Shown here one piece after another: positions 1 through 8,847 of a stretch of DNA of 64,000 bases. Each line of letters opens with the position of its first letter. The first letter of the stretch is position 1. A model generated the notes under the pieces. That model was not told the DNA's origin, ran no database searches, and saw only the letters and a list, made by a program, of their open reading frames with translations. A program made the translations under genes and the position numbers. This DNA comes from Williamsia muralis (GTDB lineage Bacteria > Actinomycetota > Actinomycetes > Mycobacteriales > Mycobacteriaceae), in contig NZ_PEBD01000004.1 of assembly GCF_002735905.1 (NCBI RefSeq), forward strand, positions 434,001 through 498,000, written 5' to 3'.

Positions 1-74
1 ACAACAGTGCGCGGCGGTGCTTGGTGATCACTTGGAACCGACTTGGCGCCGCCGACGCCCGACACCGGCGCTTG

Positions 75-2633
75 TCAGACCCCCAGCAACCTCGCGCAAC
101 GAAGTAACCCGATGTGGCTGTAGGCCTGCGGATGATTTCCGAGGGACCGTTCCGCGACCGGGTCGTACTCTTCGGACAGCAATCCCGTCGGACCGGCGGC
201 CTTGACCATCTGATCGAACAGGGCCTCGGCATCGTTGCGACGGTCTATCAGCAGGTAGGACTCGATCAGCCAGGCGGCACACAGGTGGAAGCCGCCCTCG
301 CCGCCGGGCAGGCCGTCGTCGTGGTGGTACCGGTACACCGTTGAGCCGCTGCGAAGTTCGGCCTCCGTCGCGTTCACCGTCGCGGTGAATCGCGGATCGG
401 ACGGATCGATCAGCCCCGACAGCCCGATGTGCAGTGTGGCGGCGTCGAGATCGATGCCGTCATAGGCTGCGGTGTACGAGCGCGCGGTGTCGTTCCAGCC
501 TTCGCGCAATACCTGGCGCGCAATGGTGTCACGCAGGACGGACCATCCGAGTTGCACCTGACGGCCGAACTCGTCGCCGAGCTTGAGAGCCCGGTCCACG
601 GTCATCCAGCACATCACCTTGGAATAGACGTGGTGTCGCGGATTGCCGCGGATCTCCCAGATGCCGTGGTCCGGTTCGGTCCACCGGCGTTCGACGGCAT
701 AGACCATGTCGCGCACCAGATCCCAGTCCTCGTCCCTGAGGGGTTTCGGATCACCGGCCGCCTGGCGTGCGTGCGACAGGGTCGAGATCAAATCGACGAT
801 CGGGCCGAACACATCGAGCTGCACCTGCTGGTTGGCGGCGTTGCCGACGCGGACGGGACGCGATCCCGCGTATCCGGGCAGGGAGTCGATCACGGCCTCG
901 GGGGGAAGGCCGGTGCCGGCCAGTGTGTAGAGCGGGTGGAGCCACTCGGGGCCGGTGACCGTCCCGAGCACCTGGTGCAGCCAGCCGAGGTAGTCCTCGG
1001 CCTCGGTGTACGAACCGACCGAGACCAGCGCGGACGCGGTCAATGCGGCATCACGCAGCCAGCAGTAGCGGTAGTCCCAGTTGCGGACTCCGCCGATCTC
1101 CTCGGGCAATGACGTGGTGGCCGCCGCCATGATCGAGCCGGTGTCGGCGTGCACCAACCCACGCAGGGTGAGCGCCGAACGCTTCATCAGGTCGCGTTTG
1201 ACGTTGGGCAGGTCCAGGGTTTTGGCCCAGTCGCTCCAGTAACTCTCGGCCGCGGCACGACGCTCGGCTTCGGGCAGCGGATGGGCATCGAGATCTTCCG
1301 TGCCGCAACGCAATTCGAGGACGATCTCGCCGCCGGATGGATCGATCACCGCGGTGGCCGTCTGATGATGCCGCTCGCTCTCGATCTCCCAGGTGACTCC
1401 CGGCGACCGGAGGACGAGTGGTTCGTTGGAGCCGAGCACCCGCAGCCCCTCGTCGGACGCCTCGATGCGCACGGCCGCCTGTCCGAACTCGGGCCGGGGC
1501 GCGAAACGAACATGGACGGGGACATCGCCGCGGATGACCCGGGTGAGGTCGGTGCGGCCGACCGGGACATCGTGGGGCAGATAGTCGGTGACCTCGAGCC
1601 CGGCCCATCGGGTGCGGACCGTCATGGTGCTGTCGATGTAGCGCTGGCTGAGCGGCAAGGGTGCTGCCTTGCCCGGCTCGATGGGCGGACCGACCGCGAA
1701 CTCGCCGGCTTCGTCGGTGCCCAAAAGGCTGCCGAACAGTGCGGCGGAGTCGGGTTCGGGGTGGCACATCCAGCAGATTTTGGCGTCGGGCGTGACGAGG
1801 GCGACGGTGCGCGGCGACGCGAGCATGGTGAGGCGTTCGATGGGGACGGCGTTGCCGCCGCGGAGCCAGGTGCGTCGTTCCTCGACCAGGAAGGCCAACG
1901 CGGTGGCGACCTGCTCGGTGTCGTCCACGCGGTAGGCGGCCAGCGAGTCGCCCTCTCCGACCTTGACCCCCAGGTCGGGTCCGTGCAGTCGCAGGAACGC
2001 CTTCTCGTCGGTGACGTCGTCACCGAAGAAGATCGCAGCGCTGGCCCCGGCCTCGTGACGCAGGATGTCGAGCGCCTGGCCCTTGTCGGTGATGATCACA
2101 GCCAGTTCGATGACCGACTTGCCCTCGGTGACCTGGACCCCGTCCCAGGTGGCCGGCCCCGTGCGGGCGCGATGCAGGGCGGCGTCGGCGTCGGTTTTGG
2201 AGGCGTTGCGCACATGCAGAGCGGTACTGGCCGGCTTGGCCTCCACCGTGACGCCCTCGTAGTCGGCCGCGATCGCACGGAATTCAACGACGAGGGTGTC
2301 GAGCAGTTCGTGGGCGGCCGGGGTGATCTCGTGCACGAAGCCGATGTCGAACTCGCTGCCGTGACTACCGACCAGGTGCACCTCGGCGGGCAGCCGGGAC
2401 AGGGTCGCCAGATCGCGGAGGGCGCGGCCGGAGATCACGGCTGCAGTGGTGCTGTCGAGTTCGGCGAGCGCACGCATGGCGCGCACCGAGTCGGTGTTGG
2501 GGCGGGCGTCCTCGGGTCTGGAGACGATCGGGGCCATGCAGCCGTCGTAGTCCGAGGCGACCAGCAGCCGGGGCATACGTGCGATGGTTTTGAGGGCGCG
2601 ACGCAATTCCGGGTCGAGGTCTTGTGCACTCAC
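75..2633 (-). CDS. otsB: Trehalose-6-phosphate phosphatase fused to GH15 hydrolase
   Basis: This is a bifunctional cytoplasmic protein of 852 residues with a GTG start. Residues 1 to about 250 are a HAD-type trehalose-6-phosphate phosphatase: DYDGCMAP at 28-35 holds the nucleophile D28 (the family usually reads DYDGT), and GDDVTDEKAF near 204 binds metal. From about 265 to the end it is a glycoside hydrolase family 15 domain, with the GVRNWDYRYCWLRDA block near 515-530 and GLLSEEYDP near 815, which carries the expected catalytic glutamate. It lies 73 bases downstream of otsA on the same strand, so the phosphatase half very probably uses the OtsA product. GH15 members in mycobacteria include a trehalase. 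Whether this domain cleaves trehalose or another alpha-glucoside cannot be read from the sequence. Domain calls are secure; the GH15 substrate is inference. Confidence 0.9.
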   Translation of the reverse strand: MSAQDLDPELRRALKTIARMPRLLVASDYDGCMAPIVSRPEDARPNTDSVRAMRALAELDSTTAAVISGRALRDLATLSRLPAEVHLVGSHGSEFDIGFVHEITPAAHELLDTLVVEFRAIAADYEGVTVEAKPASTALHVRNASKTDADAALHRARTGPATWDGVQVTEGKSVIELAVIITDKGQALDILRHEAGASAAIFFGDDVTDEKAFLRLHGPDLGVKVGEGDSLAAYRVDDTEQVATALAFLVEERRTWLRGGNAVPIERLTMLASPRTVALVTPDAKICWMCHPEPDSAALFGSLLGTDEAGEFAVGPPIEPGKAAPLPLSQRYIDSTMTVRTRWAGLEVTDYLPHDVPVGRTDLTRVIRGDVPVHVRFAPRPEFGQAAVRIEASDEGLRVLGSNEPLVLRSPGVTWEIESERHHQTATAVIDPSGGEIVLELRCGTEDLDAHPLPEAERRAAAESYWSDWAKTLDLPNVKRDLMKRSALTLRGLVHADTGSIMAAATTSLPEEIGGVRNWDYRYCWLRDAALTASALVSVGSYTEAEDYLGWLHQVLGTVTGPEWLHPLYTLAGTGLPPEAVIDSLPGYAGSRPVRVGNAANQQVQLDVFGPIVDLISTLSHARQAAGDPKPLRDEDWDLVRDMVYAVERRWTEPDHGIWEIRGNPRHHVYSKVMCWMTVDRALKLGDEFGRQVQLGWSVLRDTIARQVLREGWNDTARSYTAAYDGIDLDAATLHIGLSGLIDPSDPRFTATVNATEAELRSGSTVYRYHHDDGLPGGEGGFHLCAAWLIESYLLIDRRNDAEALFDQMVKAAGPTGLLSEEYDPVAERSLGNHPQAYSHIGLLRCARLLGV

Positions 2634-2706
2634 TCAGCGAGTCTAAGACCGCCGACCCCTGTGGCGTCCAATCCGTCCTACCCTGGACCGATAATTGCTG
2701 CGTTCG

Positions 2707-4194
2707 TCACACTTCTTCGACCAGATCGATGCGGCGGTCGCCGCTCGACATGGTCTCGGGGTCGGCGCCGAGTGCGCCGAGGAAACTCTCGGCCCACCGC
2801 TGCACGTCATGCGCGAGCACCTGGCGGCGCAGCGCCCGCATCCGACGTCGACCCTCGTCCGGGTCTTGCTCGAGGGCGGCGACGATCGCGTTCTTGACAC
2901 CTTCGGTGTCGTACGGGTTGGCCTGGAACGCCTGACGCAATTCGGCTGCCGCGCCGGTGAACTCACTGAGGACCAGAGCCCCACCGAGGTCGCTGCGGCA
3001 GGCGACGTACTCCTTGGCGACCAGGTTCATGCCGTCGCGCAGCGGCGTGATCAACATGACGTCGGCGGCCACGAAGAAGGCGATCAGGTCTTCGCGGGGG
3101 ACCGGCTGGTGCAAGTACTGGATGACCGGGTGTCCGACACGTCCGTAGGTGCCGTTGATGTTGCCCACCAACTGCTCGATCTCGCCGCGCATCTTGATGT
3201 AGCTGTCGACCCGCTCGCGGCTGGGCGTCGCCAGCTGCAACATGGTGACCTCATTGGGGTCGACCCGGCCTTCTTCGAACAGTTCGGACAGCGCCTGCAG
3301 TCGGACGTCGATGCCTTTGGTGTAGTCGAGGCGGTCGACACCGAGCAGCACCTTCTTCGGGCTGCCCAGCTCCTCACGGATCTCGACGGCGCGTTTGCGG
3401 ATCTCTTTGGTCTTGGCCTGGCTGTCGAGTTCGCCGGAGTCGATCGAGATGGGGAATGCACCCACCCGGACCGTACGGAAGCCGACCTGGACCACACCGA
3501 ACTTGGATCGGACGCCGACCTGTCCTTTGGATGTCGCCTGTCCGGCCAGCCGCCGGGCGAGGTACAAGAAGTTCTGCGCGCCGCCGGGAAGGTGGAAGCC
3601 GATCAGGTCGGCGCCGAGCAGACCCTCGATGATCTCGGTGCGCCACGGCATCTGCATGAACAGTTCCACCGGCGGGAACGGGATGTGCAGGAAGAATCCG
3701 ATCCGGAGATCGGGACGCAGCATGCGCAGCATTTTCGGCACCAGTTGCAACTGGTAGTCCTGGATCCAGACCAACGCACCCTCGGCGGCGGCCTCGGACG
3801 CTGCCTCGGCGAACCTGCGGTTGATGGCGACGTAGCTGTTCCACCACGTGCGGTTGTACTCGGGTTTGACGATGACGTCGTGGTACAGCGGCCAGAGGGT
3901 GGCGTTGGAGAAACCCTCGTAGTAGTCGGCGATCTCCTGCGCGCTCAGTGATACGGCGTAGAGCTGGAGCCCTTCGACCTCGGGGTGTTCCGCGGCGTCG
4001 GCCACACCCGACCACCCGACCCACGCGCCTGTCTGCGACCGCAGGATCGGCTCCAGGGCGGTGACCAGTCCACCCGGACTGCGCTTCCAGCGCACGGTGC
4101 CATCCGCGAGCGTCTCTTTGTCTACCGGCAGGCGATTCGCGACTACGACGAAATCGGCACGGGTATCGGACTCATTCGATCGCTGCGGAGTCAC
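2707..4194 (-). CDS. otsA: Trehalose-6-phosphate synthase OtsA
   Basis: This is a GT20 glycosyltransferase of 495 residues, normal length for OtsA, making trehalose 6-phosphate from a nucleotide-glucose and glucose 6-phosphate in the cytosol. Visible family blocks are VVANRLPV near the N-terminus, [22 protein letters not shown], the [11 protein letters not shown] sugar-nucleotide loop and [13 protein letters not shown] near the C-terminus. The GTG start follows the stop of the upstream short ORF by three bases, so translation is probably coupled. The OtsB-GH15 fusion follows 73 bases downstream on the same strand. Trehalose feeds mycolate carriers and osmoprotection in mycolata. Confidence 0.96.
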   Translation of the reverse strand: MTPQRSNESDTRADFVVVANRLPVDKETLADGTVRWKRSPGGLVTALEPILRSQTGAWVGWSGVADAAEHPEVEGLQLYAVSLSAQEIADYYEGFSNATLWPLYHDVIVKPEYNRTWWNSYVAINRRFAEAASEAAAEGALVWIQDYQLQLVPKMLRMLRPDLRIGFFLHIPFPPVELFMQMPWRTEIIEGLLGADLIGFHLPGGAQNFLYLARRLAGQATSKGQVGVRSKFGVVQVGFRTVRVGAFPISIDSGELDSQAKTKEIRKRAVEIREELGSPKKVLLGVDRLDYTKGIDVRLQALSELFEEGRVDPNEVTMLQLATPSRERVDSYIKMRGEIEQLVGNINGTYGRVGHPVIQYLHQPVPREDLIAFFVAADVMLITPLRDGMNLVAKEYVACRSDLGGALVLSEFTGAAAELRQAFQANPYDTEGVKNAIVAALEQDPDEGRRRMRALRRQVLAHDVQRWAESFLGALGADPETMSSGDRRIDLVEEV

Positions 4195-4197
4195 GAA

Positions 4198-4374
4198 TCA
4201 GGCTTCGCCCGGCGCGATTCCGAGCATTGCCAGCAACATCCGGCATTCGTCGGCGTCGGTGGCGTATGCCGCGACGACTCGCCGCGCGGAGTTGGCGGTC
4301 TCGTCGGCGACGGGCTCCAGATCCTCGTCTGCGAGGTCAGTCTTATCGCTGGTCTTGGCAGGCATGGCGACCAT
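4198..4374 (-). CDS. Short conserved-type ORF upstream of otsA
   Basis: An ORF of 58 codons (ATG at 4374) or 55 codons (in-frame ATG at 4365) ends three bases before the otsA start. The product begins MPAKTSDKTDL from the second ATG, is rich in Asp, Glu and Ala, has one cysteine (DADECRMLL) and ends IAPGEA. It has no membrane segment or signal. M. tuberculosis also carries a small unknown gene next to otsA, so I think this is a genuine coupled leader gene, but I recognise no domain. A role in regulating or stabilising OtsA would be a guess. Confidence 0.6.
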   Translation of the reverse strand: MVAMPAKTSDKTDLADEDLEPVADETANSARRVVAAYATDADECRMLLAMLGIAPGEA

Positions 4375-4383
4375 AATACCTGT

Positions 4384-5901
4384 TCAGTTTTGATGTTCGG
4401 TCACGCCGGGGCGCGCCTGGATCTGGTGCATCGGCTCGGTGGCGGCGTCGGGATCGGCGTCTGGTTCTTCGGTCAGACGACCGGGCCGAATGGCCGAGCG
4501 GGCGGTCAACAGAACCCGTGTCGGTTTGGTCGGGATACGAGGCCGTCGCAGGGTGCGTGCGATGAACTCGCCGAGGGTCACACCGGCCGCCAGGCTCACG
4601 CCCGTACCCACCGCGGCTGCCAAGGCCGTGAAGCCGTCGACGGTCTGGTCGCCCAGGATTCCGTAGAGGCCGCGGTAGATCGCCAGACCTGGGAGCAGCG
4701 GTGTGATGCCTGCGACCGCGACCACAAGCGGCGGGGTCACCGCTCGGCGGGCCAGCAGACCACCGACCAGCCCGACCAGGGCTGCGGCGAATCCGGCGGA
4801 GATCACCGAACCGATGCTGAAGTGTTCGGCTGCCGCGACCACCGCGGCACCGAGGGCACCACCGAAGAAGGCGGTGGAGAGTGCGCGGCGCTCGGCGTAA
4901 CTGGCGAGCGCGAATGCGGCCGCGGCCAGACCGCCTGCGACGACGCGCGTCGGTGTGGTGGCCAGGTCGAACGACGTGGAGGTGGTGATGGTCGGCAGAT
5001 AGATGCCCGTGCCTTCGAGGGCGCGGATCGCGATACCGACACCGCTGATGATGCCGCCGGTCATGATCATCAGTTCGAAGAACCGGGCGGCGCCGGTGAT
5101 GGGCGCGCCGGTGATGGCGTCCTGCACCGAACCGACGAGGGACAGACCGGACAGCAGCACGATGACGCCGGCCGCGATGACCTGCGAGGGAGCGATGTCG
5201 ACGCCAAGGGTGTCCTGGTACTGGAACACGAGCGCGGCGGGGATCACCGCGATGAAGCCGCCGGTGACCTGCTGGAAGAACAGCGGTGTGCCGATCTTGT
5301 TGAGCAGTCGATTGGTCCGGTCGATCACAGCGGTGGTGATGAAGGCGACCAAGGCGACGAGCCAGCCACCTCCCAGCAGCACCGACAGCGACGCTGCCAT
5401 CGATGACCACGCCAGAGTTGCTATCCAGCGACGGTACGGGTGCGGCGCGGCGATGATCGAGTCGATGACCTCGTGCGCTTCGCCGGGGTCGATCGCGCGA
5501 CTGCGGATCTTGCGGACCAGGCGGTCGACCGCCGCCAGCCGGGTGAAGTCGAGTGACCGGTAGTGCACCGTTCTCATCGCGGTCACGGGCGGCATCGATG
5601 CGCCGCGCCGGGCACTGACCCAGATGGTGTTGTACGTGACGTCCACTTCGCAGTTCTCGACTCCGTACATGCTCGCGACGAACCGCACCTGTGTCTGGGT
5701 GTCGATCGCACCGGTTCCGGAGTCGAGCAGCACCGCACCGACCTTGATCGCCAGATCGAGGACTTCGGTGACGGCGCCGTCGTCGGTGAGGTCGATCGGC
5801 CGACGTGGGGACACCGCCGGTTCGAACGGTTCGATGGTGTCGATCGTCGCTCGGTGGTTCCCGACGAGGCGGCCCGCAAGAGTCGCGATATACTCGCGCA
5901 C
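4384..5901 (-). CDS. thrE: ThrE-type threonine/serine exporter
   Basis: This is a 505-residue integral membrane protein of the ThrE family, which exports threonine and serine using the proton gradient. The N-terminal ~165 residues are hydrophilic (blocks GAIDTQTQVRFVASMYG and VDVTYNTIWVSARRG, typical of the cytosolic ThrE domain). About ten hydrophobic segments follow from residue ~165 to ~430, then a charged tail rich in Arg, Asp and Pro. The GTG start at 5901 is supported by a perfect AGGAGG eight bases upstream. That Shine-Dalgarno lies on the antisense strand of the tRNA-Thr acceptor stem, only seven bases separating the two genes. Substrate specificity for threonine is inferred from the family. 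Confidence 0.88.
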   Translation of the reverse strand: MREYIATLAGRLVGNHRATIDTIEPFEPAVSPRRPIDLTDDGAVTEVLDLAIKVGAVLLDSGTGAIDTQTQVRFVASMYGVENCEVDVTYNTIWVSARRGASMPPVTAMRTVHYRSLDFTRLAAVDRLVRKIRSRAIDPGEAHEVIDSIIAAPHPYRRWIATLAWSSMAASLSVLLGGGWLVALVAFITTAVIDRTNRLLNKIGTPLFFQQVTGGFIAVIPAALVFQYQDTLGVDIAPSQVIAAGVIVLLSGLSLVGSVQDAITGAPITGAARFFELMIMTGGIISGVGIAIRALEGTGIYLPTITTSTSFDLATTPTRVVAGGLAAAAFALASYAERRALSTAFFGGALGAAVVAAAEHFSIGSVISAGFAAALVGLVGGLLARRAVTPPLVVAVAGITPLLPGLAIYRGLYGILGDQTVDGFTALAAAVGTGVSLAAGVTLGEFIARTLRRPRIPTKPTRVLLTARSAIRPGRLTEEPDADPDAATEPMHQIQARPGVTEHQN

Positions 5902-5908
5902 GCAGTTT

Positions 5909-5980
5909 GCCTCCTTAGCTCAGTGGTAGAGCACTCGCCTTGTAAGCGAGCGGTCGTCAGTTCAATCCTGACAGGGGGCT
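5909..5980 (+). tRNA. tRNA-Thr (anticodon TGT)
   Basis: A cloverleaf of 72 bases can be folded by eye. The acceptor stem is GCCTCCT paired with AGGGGGC (one T-G pair), with T as discriminator base. The D-arm contains AGCTCAGTGGTAGAGC. The anticodon stem is CTCGC/GCGAG with loop CTTGTAA, giving anticodon TGT (Thr, codon ACA). The T-arm is GTCAG/CTGAC with loop TTCAATC. CCA is not encoded. Its 5' end faces the thrE start, so its promoter must lie inside the thrE coding region. Confidence 0.96.
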
Positions 5981-6117
5981 CCGACGATCCGGGTGCCCCG
6001 ACGGGGGCGGATCAACCTCCCGGAGACAGGGTAGGGCGACCACCTGAGGACCACCAAAGTCGCGGGATCTCCTGGTCCGACGATGTGGACGAGAGTGGTC
6101 CGGGTCACCCGAAATAT

Positions 6118-6146
6118 GTTCCGCCAGAGAACGTTTCTCATGGAAC
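6118..6146. other. Nested inverted repeat, function unknown
   Basis: In the 225-base space between tRNA-Thr and the 3' end of the methyltransferase gene, GTTCC-N4-GAGAA-CGT-TTCTC-AT-GGAAC forms a nested dyad. No T-run follows on either strand, so it is not a standard intrinsic terminator. It could be an RNA hairpin or a protein site. Nothing else is visible in this gap. Confidence 0.35.
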
Positions 6147-6205
6147 GTGCGTTTCGGCTGCTCGGCTGGGCCTACGCCGGATGTCGAGGCGTCGCGGTGC
6201 TTGCC

Positions 6206-6868
6206 TCAGCTCCGGCGAACCGCTGCGACCACCACATCGTGGAGCTGAACATCTCGCCCGTCGGGTCCGGTCACCGATCGGTGTGTCTCGCGGGCCGTCG
6301 AGATCTCCCACTCGGTCGGGTCGAGCTGTGCGGTGATGTCGGCTGCGCACACCGACGCCGACTCCGGCGGTTGATTCTCTCCGTCGTGATGGCCGTGGTC
6401 GGCACCCCCCGAGGCGGTTGTGCCGTTGTGGTCGTGGTGGAGGTGACCGACGATGAACAGCGTGCCGGCGGGAGCCACCCAATCGGCGATGCGGCGATAG
6501 AAGTCCAGCTGCGGTATCGCGGGGTGTGCGTAGTGCGTGGTGACCAGGTCGTAGCGGGCTTCGGGTTCCCAGGTGGACAGGTCGGCCTCGACCCATCGCA
6601 TCTGATCGGCAACCCCCGCCTGCGCCGCCTTGTCGGCGGCTCGAGCCAGGGCCTCGGCGGCGATGTCCGCACCTGTCACCTGCCAGCCTTGCGTTGCCAG
6701 CCACACTGCCTCGGTCCCGCCGCCGCATCCCGCGTCGAGAGCGGTCCCGGCCGCCAGGCCCGCCACCTCGTGTAACAGGTGTGGGTTGGGCGCGCCGGCC
6801 GCCATCGCCGTGGCGCGGTCGCCTTGCCAGATCTCATCCCAGTACTTCTTGTCGAACGAGTGCGTCAT
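6206..6868 (-). CDS. Class I SAM-dependent methyltransferase, His-rich insert
   Basis: A methyltransferase of 220 residues starting at ATG 6868 (MTHSFDKKYW). A longer frame upstream is rich in Pro and Ala and lacks family features. The SAM-binding glycine loop ALDAGCGGG is at residues 43-51, followed by the acidic end of strand 2 (VTGADIA). A histidine-rich stretch, GHLHHDHNG and HGHHDGEN around residues 140-165, sits after strand 5 and may bind metal ions. Fold and cofactor are clear; the acceptor substrate is unknown. It is divergent from the XRE-cupin regulator gene, which may control it. Confidence 0.8.
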   Translation of the reverse strand: MTHSFDKKYWDEIWQGDRATAMAAGAPNPHLLHEVAGLAAGTALDAGCGGGTEAVWLATQGWQVTGADIAAEALARAADKAAQAGVADQMRWVEADLSTWEPEARYDLVTTHYAHPAIPQLDFYRRIADWVAPAGTLFIVGHLHHDHNGTTASGGADHGHHDGENQPPESASVCAADITAQLDPTEWEISTARETHRSVTGPDGRDVQLHDVVVAAVRRS

Positions 6869-6950
6869 TGTGCTCTTTTCTCGGGTTGCCGGTGCCGGCT
6901 GCGCAGTGGCACCGGGGATCGCTTGATGGTGCGTTGGCGTCGGTCGCGAT

Positions 6951-6975
6951 GGCAAGGTTCATTGCCGAATGGCAA
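6951..6975. promoter_or_regulatory. Candidate XRE-cupin operator, three GGCAA half-sites
   Basis: Three copies of GGCAA/TTGCC sit within 25 bases: GGCAA at 6951-6955, TTGCC at 6962-6966 and GGCAA at 6971-6975. They form two overlapping inverted repeats (spacers 6 and 4). The array lies between the divergent methyltransferase and XRE-cupin genes, 11 bases before the regulator start, as expected for autoregulation. Confidence 0.5.
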
Positions 6976-6985
6976 AGTGCAGGAG

Positions 6986-7588
6986 ATGAACGCTTCGATC
7001 GACCGCACTCTCGATGCCGTGGGGCCGCGGCTCAAACAGCTTCGGCAGCACCGCGACCTCACCCTGATCGATCTGGCCGGAGAGACGGGCATCTCGGCGA
7101 GCACTCTGTCCAGACTCGAGGCCGGCCTGCGGCGACCGACACTGGAACAGCTGTTGCCGCTGGCTCGGGCGTACGGGGTCACGTTGGATGAGCTCGTCGA
7201 CGCGCCACCGACCGGAGACCCGCGAGTCAACATGCGTCCGATCCCCATTGGCGACGGTTCCACCGTGGTTCCGCTGACCCGTCGGCCAGGGGGCATCCAG
7301 GCGTACAAGTTCGTCTTGCCTGCCGGACGCGACGAGGTCGAACCGGAGCTGCGGAGCCATGAGGGTTACGACTGGGCCTTTGTTCTCAACGGACGACTCC
7401 GGCTGGTGCTCGGCGAGCACGACCTCATCCTCGAGCCCGGAGAGGCTGCCGAGTTCGACACCCGCACCCCGCATTGGTTCGGTGCGACGAGCTCCGGCCC
7501 GGTGGAGTTCCTCAGCCTGGTCGGCAAACAGGGGGAACGCGCGCACGTGCGTGCTGCACCCAGACGCCAGGTAACCGACCGGGCGTGA
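6986..7588 (+). CDS. XRE-family regulator with C-terminal cupin
   Basis: A transcription factor of 200 residues. A helix-turn-helix of XRE type spans about residues 12-66 (LKQLRQHRDLTLIDLAGETG, ISASTLSRLEAG). A cupin sensor domain covers about 95-190, with GYDWAFVLNG, LEPGEAAEFD and TPHWFG blocks. Such proteins sense a small ligand through the cupin and repress neighbouring genes. I chose ATG 6986 because the HTH begins directly after it; an in-frame GTG at 6977 is an alternative. The GGCAA half-sites just upstream suggest control of itself and the divergent methyltransferase. Confidence 0.85.
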   Translation: MNASIDRTLDAVGPRLKQLRQHRDLTLIDLAGETGISASTLSRLEAGLRRPTLEQLLPLARAYGVTLDELVDAPPTGDPRVNMRPIPIGDGSTVVPLTRRPGGIQAYKFVLPAGRDEVEPELRSHEGYDWAFVLNGRLRLVLGEHDLILEPGEAAEFDTRTPHWFGATSSGPVEFLSLVGKQGERAHVRAAPRRQVTDRA

Positions 7589-7710
7589 ACAGCCCCTGTG
7601 TGCGCTGTGATCCCGTCGCCGACCCAGCTGGTGCCCCGCGTCAACCGTCTTTCACTCCCGCGCGCAGAGGTTGACTAGGGTCGCCCTGTGACAGGAAACC
7701 GAAGGCGCAT

Positions 7711-8688
7711 ATGACCGCAATGGATGGCGACGCCGCGCTGGGTTCGAACATTCGCCGGCGTCTGGGTGGGCGTCATCCGATCGTGGCGGTGGCTTCGATC
7801 GGTCCCCGCGGGCTGTCACTGGCGACCACCGGGGCCACCACCACAGCCGACCTGGAGATAGGCTCGATCTCCAAAGCGCTCACCGGACTGCTGTACGCAG
7901 ATGCATGCTCGCGCGGAGAAGTGACACCCGAGACAACGTTGGGAACGCTGCTTCCGTTGCCGGACAAGGAGATCGGTGCGATCACACTCGGATCGCTGAG
8001 TACACACCGATCTGGACTGCCGCGGCTGCCCGCGGGCATGAACCCGCTCCGTCGCACCGTGCAGATGTGGACGCACGGTGCCTCGCCGTACGGTGAGACC
8101 CTCGAGGAACTCCTCGCGCAGGTACGCAACACCAAGCTGAGGTCGCCCAAGACGAGGTACTCCAATCTCGGTTTTCAGCTACTCGGGCATGCGCTGGCCC
8201 AGGCCGCCGGCCAGAGTTTCCGGACGTTGTTGAGCGATCGCCTGGCGCGACCGCTCGGACTCGAGAACACCTATGCCCCATACACACCGGCAGAATTGAC
8301 CCCGGACACCGTGGTCGGCCGAAGCCGGTTCGGCCGGATTCAGCAGCCCTGGACGGGGGAGGCCATCGCACCCGCGGGCGGCGTCCGTGCGTCCATCGCG
8401 GACATGGGTCGCCTCGTCTGCGCTCTGCTCGACGAATCTTCCCCGGGCATGGCAGCTCTCGACCCGGTTGCCAAGCTGATGGGTCCTGCGCGCATCGGTG
8501 CCGGCTGGATGACCCTTGACGTGAAGGGCCGAAAGATCAGCTGGCACAACGGAGCAACGGGGGGATTCGCAAGCTGGATCGGGGTGGACCGTGCCGCCGG
8601 GACAGGCCTGGTGATCTTGTCCGCAACTGCGGTGTCGGTGGACAAGCACGGGTTCGCCTTGCTCCGGGAACTCACCGAACCTTCTTGA
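7711..8688 (+). CDS. Serine hydrolase, class C beta-lactamase family
   Basis: A 325-residue protein of the beta-lactamase/DD-peptidase family PF00144. The catalytic triad motifs are visible: SISK with nucleophile S52 and K55, YSN near residue 150 (RYSNLGFQ), and HNGATGG near 279 in place of the KTG box. There is no signal peptide or membrane segment, so it is probably cytoplasmic and acts as an esterase or amidase rather than a drug-resistance enzyme. It stands alone, 122 bases after the XRE-cupin gene and convergent with a TetR gene. Confidence 0.85.
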   Translation: MTAMDGDAALGSNIRRRLGGRHPIVAVASIGPRGLSLATTGATTTADLEIGSISKALTGLLYADACSRGEVTPETTLGTLLPLPDKEIGAITLGSLSTHRSGLPRLPAGMNPLRRTVQMWTHGASPYGETLEELLAQVRNTKLRSPKTRYSNLGFQLLGHALAQAAGQSFRTLLSDRLARPLGLENTYAPYTPAELTPDTVVGRSRFGRIQQPWTGEAIAPAGGVRASIADMGRLVCALLDESSPGMAALDPVAKLMGPARIGAGWMTLDVKGRKISWHNGATGGFASWIGVDRAAGTGLVILSATAVSVDKHGFALLRELTEPS

Positions 8689-8847
8689 CGTCGGTCGGAC
8701 CAGATCCGCCAGTTCTTGATAGGCGGTGGAGGTCCCTCGGGTAGCCGGCTGCCAGAACGTCTTCCGCCGCCCTCTCGACCGTCGGCCGCCCTTCGAGCGC
8801 TGCGCGTCGAGCATTCCTTCGGAGGCTCTTGGAGAGTTGCGTGCGGC

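Noticed and set aside
1149-2897. Open frame of 582 codons on the plus strand opposite the OtsB-GH15 gene
   Set aside because: Antisense shadow of a real gene caused by high third-position GC; no recognisable domain.
6083-6775. Open frame of 230 codons opposite the methyltransferase
   Set aside because: The methyltransferase on the other strand has clear family motifs, this frame none.
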